NCBI GenBank assembly: GCA_046734795.1
Contig: JBKPRX010000182.1
Span: 1 to 36,168, forward strand
Reading direction: 5' to 3'
Length of the DNA: 36,168 nucleotides
DNA from: JBKPRX01 sp046734795
Lineage (GTDB): Bacteria > Actinomycetota > Thermoleophilia > Gaiellales > Gaiellaceae
The translations under genes were made by a program, and so were the position numbers. How positions within the stretch are numbered: position 1 is the stretch's first letter; each line of letters begins with the position of its first letter. The notes beneath the pieces were generated by a model. That model saw nothing but the letters and a program-made list of their open reading frames with translations, was not told the origin of the DNA and made no database searches. Below are positions 23,257 to 29,956 of the stretch, piece by piece.

Positions 23257-24546
23257 GTGGCTTCCGCCGAGGCAGATCTCACGCCCATGCTGCCGCACGC
23301 GCTGCGCCACGAGCGGCGAGTTCTCATGCTTGTCGAGAACCTCTCCGTTCCGTTCGATCGGCGCGTGTGGCTTGAGGCATGCGCGCTTCGCGACGCGGGT
23401 CTTCAGGTCGTCGTCGTCTGCCCGCGCGGCGAGCAGCGCGACCGCGAGCCTCGCGCGGTCGTGGAGGGCATCGAGATCCATCGCTTCGATCCGCGCACGT
23501 CCTCCGGCGGCGCGCTCGGGTACCTCCGCGAGTACACGTCGGCGTTTCGCGCGATCCGCAAGCAGGCGCGGACCCTTGCTCGCGAGCGGCGATTCGACGT
23601 CGTCCACGCGGCAAGCCCGCCCGATTTCCTCCTCGCCGCAGCGCGCTCGCTGAAGCGTGGCGGCTGCCGTTTCGTCTTCGACCACCACGATCTCTCGCCG
23701 GAGCTCTACGCAACGCGCTACGGGAAGAAGCGAGGCGTCATGTATCGGACGCTCCTCGCGCTCGAACGGCGCGCGTTCCGAAGCGCGGACGTCGTGATCG
23801 CGACGAACGAGTCGTACCGTCGGATTGCGATCGAGCGCGGCGGCAAGCGGCCAGACGACGTCTTCGTCGTGAGAAACGGGCCCGATCTCGAACGGTTTGC
23901 ACCACGCGAGCCCGACGAGTCTCTGAAGAACGGCGCCGCGCACCTGATCGCGTACGTCGGGATGATGGGACCTCAGGACGGGATCGAGGAAGCGCTGCGC
24001 GCGCTGCGGTTGTTGCGGCAACGACGCGACGACTGGCGCGCCGTCTTCGTCGGCGACGGTGATGTCGTTCCCGACATGCGTCTCCTCGCGACCGAGCTCG
24101 GCCTCGACGACGTCGTCTCGTTCACGGGGATGCTCGGCGCCGACGACGTCGTTCGCGTGCTCGCGACCGCCGAGGTGTGCATCTCGCCCGAGCCGAGCAA
24201 TCCGCTGAACGACGTCTCGACGATGATCAAGGTCGGCGAGTACCTCGCGATGGGCCGGGCCGTCGTCGCGTTCGACCTGCCGGAGACCCGCGCGACCGCC
24301 GGAGACGCGGCCGTGTACGCGGCCTCCGGCGACCATGCCGCCTTCGCGCAGGCGATCGACGACCTCCTCACGAACGAGGAGCGCCGTCGCAAGCTCGGTA
24401 CTGCCGGCCGCGAGCGGGCCGTCGAAACACTTTCCTGGGACCGATCGGTCGAGCAGCTCTACGCCGCGTACGAGCATGCGCTCGGCGAGCCCGTCACGCC
24501 GGGTGGTAACGCTGACGATCGCGAGGCGCAGGCGGCCTATGTCTGA
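23257..24546 (+). CDS. Glycosyltransferase family 4 (WbuB/WcaI-like)
   Basis: The protein has 429 residues. RVLMLVENLSVPFDRRVWLE (21-40) is typical of a GT4 subgroup in which 'DRRVW' follows the first strand. FDVVHAASPPDFLLAAA and FVFDHHDLSPELYATRYG lie in the acceptor domain; HHDLSPE is another marker of this subgroup. The donor side has LIAYVGMMGPQDGIEEALRA and EPSNPLNDVSTMIKVGEYLAMG is summarised as E...STMIKVGEYLAMG, the EX7E-type region. There is no signal peptide. GTG at 23257 follows the -10 box; ATG at 23287 is the alternative. It leads GT4, GT2 and a secreted beta-helix gene. Sugar specificity unknown. Confidence 0.92.
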   Translation: MASAEADLTPMLPHALRHERRVLMLVENLSVPFDRRVWLEACALRDAGLQVVVVCPRGEQRDREPRAVVEGIEIHRFDPRTSSGGALGYLREYTSAFRAIRKQARTLARERRFDVVHAASPPDFLLAAARSLKRGGCRFVFDHHDLSPELYATRYGKKRGVMYRTLLALERRAFRSADVVIATNESYRRIAIERGGKRPDDVFVVRNGPDLERFAPREPDESLKNGAAHLIAYVGMMGPQDGIEEALRALRLLRQRRDDWRAVFVGDGDVVPDMRLLATELGLDDVVSFTGMLGADDVVRVLATAEVCISPEPSNPLNDVSTMIKVGEYLAMGRAVVAFDLPETRATAGDAAVYAASGDHAAFAQAIDDLLTNEERRRKLGTAGRERAVETLSWDRSVEQLYAAYEHALGEPVTPGGNADDREAQAAYV

Positions 24547-25357
24547 GCCCGCGCGCCGCGACTGCATCTCGATCGTCGTCCTCACGCACGAGCGGCTGCA
24601 TCTCCTGCGTCAGTGCGTGTCGAACGTCCTCATGCGGACGTCGGAGGCGACGCGCGAGATCGTGATCTGGAACAACGCGTCGACCGACGGAACGCGCGAG
24701 TACCTCGACTCGCTCGACGATCCGCGGCTCCGCATCGTTCATTACCCGGAGAACATCGGCCAGAACGCGTATGCGCGCGCATTCGCTCTGACGGATGCGC
24801 CGTACATGCTCGAGGTCGACGACGACATCATCGACGCACCGCAGAACTGGGACGCGACGCTCCTCGATGCCTTCGAGCGGCTGCCGCAGATCGGCTTCCT
24901 CGCCGCGAACCTCGTCGACGACGAGCACGATCTGACTGCGCACTACATGTATCGCGTCAACGCCCACCTCTACCACACGGTCGAGGAGAACGGCATCAAG
25001 CTGAAGCTGGGACCGACCGGCGGCGGGTGCAGCATCACGTCGCGCGAGCTCCACGACCGCGTCGGTGGCTTCCAGCAGAGCACGAAGTACACGTGGTGGC
25101 TCGAGGACGCGGCCTACATCGCGGACATCGAGAAGCTCGGCTATCGTGCGGCGTACCTCGAAGAGCTCCAGGTGTTCCACGCCGGCGGTCCCTACTACGC
25201 GACACCATCGCCGGAGAAGGAGCGCTACTTCGCGGACTACAAACGGCGGATCGCACAGAAGAACGCGGTCAAGCGAGCTCTCCTGCGCGTTCCGCTCGTC
25301 GCCCCGCTCAACGAGCGCTACGGCTGGTTCGTCCCGCCGAAGAAGACGCAGGTGTGA
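24539..25357 (+). CDS. Glycosyltransferase family 2
   Basis: The protein has 272 residues from ATG at 24539, which overlaps the GT4 gene by 8 nt and is preceded by GAGGCGCAGG. ISIVVLTHERLHLLRQCV (10-27) opens the GT-A fold; VIWNNASTDGTREYLDS gives the nucleotide-binding region, and APYMLEVDDDIIDAPQNWD holds the DDD metal motif near residue 97. YTWWLEDAAYIADIEKLGY is the ED-type catalytic segment. GPTGGGCSITSRELHDRVGG is a typical acceptor-loop region. No membrane helix is present. It is translationally coupled to the GT4, so the two probably add consecutive sugars. Confidence 0.9.
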   Translation: MSEPARRDCISIVVLTHERLHLLRQCVSNVLMRTSEATREIVIWNNASTDGTREYLDSLDDPRLRIVHYPENIGQNAYARAFALTDAPYMLEVDDDIIDAPQNWDATLLDAFERLPQIGFLAANLVDDEHDLTAHYMYRVNAHLYHTVEENGIKLKLGPTGGGCSITSRELHDRVGGFQQSTKYTWWLEDAAYIADIEKLGYRAAYLEELQVFHAGGPYYATPSPEKERYFADYKRRIAQKNAVKRALLRVPLVAPLNERYGWFVPPKKTQV

Positions 25358-25371
25358 GGGGGCCGCTGAGC

Positions 25372-26751
25372 ATGCAGAGGCATTCCGAGCCACGACCGCG
25401 CCGCACGTTTTGGGTCATGGCCGCGCTCGTCGGCTCCGCGCTCATCGCGGCTTCGTGCGGGCGCGCCTCCGCCGGCGCGACGGCGTTGCCGTTGCTCTAC
25501 GTCTCGCCGACTGGATCCGACACGGCCGCGTGCACGCAGAGTGCGCCGTGCCTGACGTTGCAGCGGGGCTACCGGGTCGCGAAGCCGGGCCAGACGGTGC
25601 AGATCCAACCTGGCGCGTATCCGGGTCAACAGCTCGCGTTCGACCCGTCGAAGACCGGCACTGCGATCGTCTTGAACGGCTCGAGCGGCGTCACGTTGGG
25701 CGCGCTCGAGCTCGGCCAGGGACCGCAAGGCACTCGCGGGCCGCAACACGTCGTCATCAGCAACCTCATCGTCGCCGGGGTCGTGCGCGTTTGGGACGGC
25801 TCCGCCGACGTCGAGCTTCGGAACATCCATGCGCGCGGCTTCGACATCGTCTACGGCGCGAGCAGCGCACCGCCGCCCGACAACGTCCGCGTCATCGGCG
25901 GCGACTTCGGACCCTGCGAGGCCACGAGCTTCGCCGGTGACTGCACGAGCCGGATGGTCGGGACCAACCTTCTCGTCGACGGCGCCCGGATTCACAACGT
26001 CACCTCGGCAGATTTGAACACCTACCACGTCGACGGCGTGTTCGTTCGCGGCTGCCAGGGATGCACGATCAAACGGTCGCTGTTCTACGGGAACATGATC
26101 ACGAACATCCGCGTGCAGAACTGCTGCCAGCTACCGCCGAACACGAACATCGCGATCGAGAACAACTGGTTCGCCCCGGCTCTCCAGGGCGACAACGTCA
26201 CGCCGCGCGGTGACGCGATCGATTTCGACGATCCGGTCGCGGGTCTCGTGGTTCGGAACAACTCGTTCGCCGAGTCAGCGGGGCCGGCCCTTGCGCGAGC
26301 CGACTGGACCGGAACGAACGCTCGACTCGTGAACAACTTGATGATGAACTTCGCGTGCGTGACCGGGGTCACGTATTCACACAACATCTTCGTGCCGTTC
26401 TCGCCGTTCACGGGAAACAACCCGTGCGGACCGACCGATCGCCGGGTCTCGTCTTTCGGTTACGTGGACGGACGCAGCTTCAACTACCACGTGACGCCGA
26501 GCTCGCCGGCGATCGGCCGCGCCGACGCCGGCAGCTGTCCGCACGTCGACATCGACGGAGGCTTGCGCACGAGCGCCGTCAAGTGCGACGTCGGCGCGGA
26601 TCAACGACGCGACACGCCGGCTTGCAAGCACGGCGGGACGAAGAAGCACCCCCGGAACAAGACGATCTGGGTGAGCGGTACCGCGCTGAAGACACAGGCG
26701 CATCCCGGGATCACGAGCGGTCAGTGCCCGGCAAAAGCGAAGCGCGGCTGA
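25372..26751 (+). CDS. Secreted right-handed beta-helix protein, paralogue 1
   Basis: The protein has 459 residues. ATG at 25372 has GAGGGGG 9 nt upstream; the frame is open further left only within the GT2. A signal peptide (TFWVMAALVGSALIAASC) ends with a cysteine that could be a weak lipobox. After YVSPTGSDTAACTQSAPCLTL, about 350 residues of short strands with stacked asparagines (ENNWFAP, VRNNSF, VNNLM) suggest a pectate-lyase-like parallel beta-helix. GDFGPCEATS, CQGCT and QNCCQL are cysteine motifs shared with the convergent paralogue. The C-terminus is basic (KHGGTKKHPRNK). Polysaccharide binding or cleavage is plausible, but no catalytic residues can be assigned. It is the last gene of the GT4-GT2 unit. 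Confidence 0.85.
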   Translation: MQRHSEPRPRRTFWVMAALVGSALIAASCGRASAGATALPLLYVSPTGSDTAACTQSAPCLTLQRGYRVAKPGQTVQIQPGAYPGQQLAFDPSKTGTAIVLNGSSGVTLGALELGQGPQGTRGPQHVVISNLIVAGVVRVWDGSADVELRNIHARGFDIVYGASSAPPPDNVRVIGGDFGPCEATSFAGDCTSRMVGTNLLVDGARIHNVTSADLNTYHVDGVFVRGCQGCTIKRSLFYGNMITNIRVQNCCQLPPNTNIAIENNWFAPALQGDNVTPRGDAIDFDDPVAGLVVRNNSFAESAGPALARADWTGTNARLVNNLMMNFACVTGVTYSHNIFVPFSPFTGNNPCGPTDRRVSSFGYVDGRSFNYHVTPSSPAIGRADAGSCPHVDIDGGLRTSAVKCDVGADQRRDTPACKHGGTKKHPRNKTIWVSGTALKTQAHPGITSGQCPAKAKRG

Positions 26752-26765
26752 CGCCGCGCTTCGCT
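26733..26765 (-). terminator. Perfect 13-bp hairpin between convergent beta-helix genes; intrinsic terminator on the minus strand
   Basis: Arms 26736-26748 and 26753-26765 pair without mismatch around the loop TGAC. Read on the minus strand, the stem is followed at once by TTTT (26736-26733), the form of a rho-independent terminator for the gene at 26791-28725. On the plus strand the stop codon TGA of the upstream gene (26749-26751) is in the loop and no T-run follows directly. Confidence 0.75.
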
Positions 26766-26790
26766 AGCTGACTTTCGCTTGCGGGGAGAC

Positions 26791-28725
26791 TTATAGGACC
26801 CAGTTGCCCCACTTGTCGGTGGACCCGCAGAGGACGTTGTAGAACGCGCTGAACGGCTTCACCGTGTTGCCGACGTAGGTGGCACCCGCGACGCAGGGGC
26901 CGTTTGCGTACATCATCTTGTTTCCATTGAACGTGGCGGTTCCGGCGAGGATCACCGGGCCGGTGAGCGGATCGAACGTGTTGCTCTCGAACACGAGCCC
27001 TCCGGTCGCCGTGTCGACGTCGACGCCGTCTGAGCGCCCGCCGTTCGGCTGGCCGAAGGAGTTGTTCGCGAGCGTGATGTTCTGGTTGGGCGTCAGCCCA
27101 CAGCAGTTCTGGATCCGAATGTTCGTCACGTCGTTCCCGCGGAACGTCGTGTTGCGAACGGTGCAGCTCGAGCAGCCGCGCATGAAGATCCCGTCGACGT
27201 GGTACGTCGCGGCATCGTTCGTGGTGACGTCGTGGATGCTCGCGCCGTCGACCACGATGTTCGTGCCGATCATGCGGTTCGTGCAGTTACCGCCCTGGGA
27301 GACAGCCTCGCACGGGCCGAAGTCACCGCCGACAACGCGGACGTTGTTCGGGAGCGAGATTCCACTTCCGGCGGACACGATGTCGAAGCCGCGGCCCTTC
27401 AGGTTCTGGAGGACGACGTCGTCGGAGCCTTCCCACGCGGCGGTGTAGCCGATCGTCATGTCGCGGACTACGACGTGCGCGGGACCGCGAACCAGCAGCT
27501 GCCCCTGGCCCAGGTCTAGCCGAGCTACCGAGACCGAAGCCCCGGCAGCCGGAGCGACCGTCACGACCTCGGACGTCTTCGTCGAGTCGAAATCGATTCG
27601 CTGAGCTGAGTAACTACCGCTCGCGACCCAGACGGTCTGACCGGGCTTCGCAGCGCGGTAGGCCTTCGAGAAGGATGCGCACGGTGCTGCTGCGGTGCAG
27701 GCGTTCGAGTCGGAACCGGACGGCGACACGTATGCGCTGCCGTCGGCCGTCGCTGGAGCCGGAGCCGGAGCGGTCGTCGTCGTAGCCGATGTCGTGGCAG
27801 TGGTCGTGGGATGCGTCTGCGTTGTCGCAGTCGTCGTAGTCGCGGTGGTCGTCTTGACAGTGGTCGTGGCAGTAGCGGTAGTCGTGGTGGACGTGGTCGT
27901 GGTCGGATGCGTTTGTAGGGTTACGGTCGTCGTAGTCGTCTTCGGTGGCTTGCCCGGCTTCGACCCACGTGCGGCCGCACCCGAAGTGGCGCTCACGGAA
28001 GCTGAATCGACAGCTTTCGTCTCAGCGGCACTCGCAAGCTGCTTGATGGTCGGAGACATGACCTTGAGCAGGTCGGCGTAGAGGCCGAGACCCTGCTTCC
28101 TCGTCACGCCCGACGGCGAGACGGCGAGATCGAGCGAGCCGGCACTAGCAGCTGCCTGGATTGCATCGATCCAGCTTTGGACCGCGAAGCGCGGCCGGGT
28201 TGAGACGTTCGCCAGCGCGACGATGCGGTGGCCCTTCGAGGACACCTTCGCGAGAGCGACGACAGCGGCAGGGCTCTGAACGCGAACGACGATTACGTCG
28301 GCGTTCGTGCTGGCCGCGAGCGAGGCGGCACGAGCGCTACCTGTCGTGAGGACGACGGCGGCACCGTGACCCTTTTTCGCCTGCTTCGGCCACAAGAGCG
28401 TGAAGCCCCAATCCTTGGAGATCTTCACGAGCTCTTTGCGCTGTGCACGGTTCAGGCGATCTGCACGACCGAAGATCGTGTTGACGCCTGCGTCCCGAAG
28501 CTTGCGCAGGGTCTTCCGGTCGAGAAGGCCCATGACCTTCGGGCCGACCTCGACGCCCCAAACGTTCTGGGGGACAGACGAGGCACTTGCATTTGTCTTT
28601 CGAGTCGCGGTTCGCGACAAGGCGCTCGCGGCGGTCGCGCTCGTTATCAAGGCGAGGGCGACGAGCGGGAGAAGCACTGGGAGGGCACGCCGTATACGGC
28701 GCACCACGGCGATGGCGGCGGACAT
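26791..28725 (-). CDS. Secreted beta-helix protein with extra N-terminal domain and Thr-rich linker, paralogue 2
   Basis: The protein has 644 residues from ATG at 28725; GTG at 28764 would add 13. Residues 8-35 form a signal peptide (basic RRIRRA, then a hydrophobic run). Residues about 52-205 form a folded domain (VWGVEVGPKVMGLLDRKTL; GVNTIFGRADRLNRAQRKEL; ADVIVVRVQSP) that looks like part of a (beta/alpha) barrel, but I cannot name it. A Thr-rich linker (about 261-328) follows, then a beta-helix domain (about 330-644) that aligns with paralogue 1: YVSPSGSDSNACTAAAPC, GDFGPCEAVS, CSSCT, QNCCGL. The cysteine motifs are kept. The gene ends 39 bp from its convergent partner. Cell-wall or matrix attachment by the linker is possible; function is unknown. 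Confidence 0.85.
   Translation of the reverse strand: MSAAIAVVRRIRRALPVLLPLVALALITSATAASALSRTATRKTNASASSVPQNVWGVEVGPKVMGLLDRKTLRKLRDAGVNTIFGRADRLNRAQRKELVKISKDWGFTLLWPKQAKKGHGAAVVLTTGSARAASLAASTNADVIVVRVQSPAAVVALAKVSSKGHRIVALANVSTRPRFAVQSWIDAIQAAASAGSLDLAVSPSGVTRKQGLGLYADLLKVMSPTIKQLASAAETKAVDSASVSATSGAAARGSKPGKPPKTTTTTVTLQTHPTTTTSTTTTATATTTVKTTTATTTTATTQTHPTTTATTSATTTTAPAPAPATADGSAYVSPSGSDSNACTAAAPCASFSKAYRAAKPGQTVWVASGSYSAQRIDFDSTKTSEVVTVAPAAGASVSVARLDLGQGQLLVRGPAHVVVRDMTIGYTAAWEGSDDVVLQNLKGRGFDIVSAGSGISLPNNVRVVGGDFGPCEAVSQGGNCTNRMIGTNIVVDGASIHDVTTNDAATYHVDGIFMRGCSSCTVRNTTFRGNDVTNIRIQNCCGLTPNQNITLANNSFGQPNGGRSDGVDVDTATGGLVFESNTFDPLTGPVILAGTATFNGNKMMYANGPCVAGATYVGNTVKPFSAFYNVLCGSTDKWGNWVL
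27752..27942 (-). repeat. Low-complexity Thr-rich linker coding repeat
   Basis: Codes for runs of threonine broken by QTHP, TATAT and APAPAP. The DNA is a near-repeat of ACG/ACC/ACT codons (GTCGT units on the plus strand). Such linkers are frequent O-glycosylation sites in exported actinobacterial proteins. Confidence 0.75.
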
Positions 28726-28828
28726 GCACGATGTGTCGGCCGCGCGCAAAACGCCTACGATCACCCGAACGAGGAGACGAACTCCCCGACTCGCGTGGAC
28801 ATGTTTGGGTCAACGCGGTAGGACCCGC

Positions 28829-29833
28829 ATGAATGCGCGGAATCCGGTCGTTCGGACCGTCGTCGGCCACGCGCGCGGCGACTACGCTCCGGTCGTGTAC
28901 GCCCCGGGTGAAAACGAGAAAACTCTCACCGAGCTGACCGGCTACGCCGTCGTCACGCCGGTGAGAAACGAAGCCGCGAACCTCGGCCGGCTCGCGTCGT
29001 CTCTTCGCGCGCAAGCGCTCGAGCCGACGTGCTGGGTGATCGTCGACACCGGATCGACCGACGACACGCTTGCACTTGCCGACGAGCTCGCAGCCGAGCT
29101 TGCGTGGGTAACGGTGAGCAAGCTGCCGCTTACAGGTTCGATGATGCGCGGCGGTCCGATCGTGAAGGCCTTCCACGCAGCGCTCGCCTTGGTCCCGGCG
29201 GAGTGCGGGCTCGTCGTCAAGCTCGACGCCGACGTCTCGTTCGAGCCCGACTACTTCGCCCGCCTTGCCGACGCGTTCGCGGAAGAGCCGAAGCTCGGCA
29301 TCTCGAGCGGCGTGGCGTACGAGCAGGACGCCGACGGCGTCTGGAGGCAGCGGCATGCGACGGGCGCGGGTGTCTGGGGCGCCGCGCGCGCGTACCGGCG
29401 CGCGTGCTTGGACGAGATCCTTCCGCTCGAGGAACGGATGGGTTGGGACACGCTCGACGCCGTCGCGGCGAGCGTGCGCGGTTGGAGCGTGCGGCCGATC
29501 GAGGACTTGCCCTTCCGGCACCACCGAGGCGAAGGCGCACGCGATCCGAGCCGGTTCAGCCACTGGCAGACGCAAGGCCGCGCGGCGCGTTACATGGGGT
29601 ACCGCTTCTCGTACCTCGGCCTGCGCACGGCGTACCGCATGCTTCGCGAGCCGCAAGCAGCCGGGATCGTCTGGGGCTACGTCGCCGCGGCGGTTGCGCG
29701 TGAACCTCAGTGCGCCGACGAAACGCTGCGCGCCTACATGCGCGACCAGCAACGACTCCGTCGATTACCCCAGCGGGTGCGCGAGGCGCGACGGCCGCGA
29801 ACCGCGCTCGACCGCTCGTCTCCGCCCGTTTAG
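28829..29833 (+). CDS. Glycosyltransferase family 2
   Basis: The protein has 334 residues. GYAVVTPVRNEAANLGRLAS (38-57) opens the GT-A domain, VIVDTGSTDDTLALADEL is the nucleotide-binding region, and LVVKLDADVSFEPDYFARL supplies the DAD metal motif. GVWGAARAYRRACLDEILP and MGWDTLDAVAASVRGW form the acceptor-side and catalytic region (WDT with D in place of ED). ATG at 28829 has AGGA 5 nt upstream. A TACGAT box at 28753-28758 could give a leader of about 60 nt. It is divergent from beta-helix paralogue 2 and upstream of AsnB. No membrane segments are evident. Confidence 0.88.
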   Translation: MNARNPVVRTVVGHARGDYAPVVYAPGENEKTLTELTGYAVVTPVRNEAANLGRLASSLRAQALEPTCWVIVDTGSTDDTLALADELAAELAWVTVSKLPLTGSMMRGGPIVKAFHAALALVPAECGLVVKLDADVSFEPDYFARLADAFAEEPKLGISSGVAYEQDADGVWRQRHATGAGVWGAARAYRRACLDEILPLEERMGWDTLDAVAASVRGWSVRPIEDLPFRHHRGEGARDPSRFSHWQTQGRAARYMGYRFSYLGLRTAYRMLREPQAAGIVWGYVAAAVAREPQCADETLRAYMRDQQRLRRLPQRVREARRPRTALDRSSPPV

Positions 29834-29877
29834 TCCCCTGGCCGCTGCGACCTGGGTCGCGGTTCGGGCTAATCGTC

Positions 29878-29886
29878 CGGCTAGGC
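29878..29886 (+). promoter_or_regulatory. CGGCTAGG motif upstream of the AsnB-like gene
   Basis: Plus strand reads CCGGCTAGG (CTAG at 29881-29884), in the 123-bp spacer between the GT2 and AsnB genes. TAGCGT at 29941-29946 is a possible -10 box 10 nt before the GTG. TAGGCT within the motif is another candidate. Confidence 0.35.
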
Positions 29887-29956
29887 TGGCCGGCAAACGG
29901 CTCTGACCGAAAGTGCGTCGAGGGGCGCTGCGATCGCGGCTAGCGTGCGAGAGACC

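Noticed and set aside
24613..25371. Upstream extension of the beta-helix frame through the GT2 gene
   Set aside because: It is out of frame with a clear GT2; signal peptide and Shine-Dalgarno place the start at 25372.
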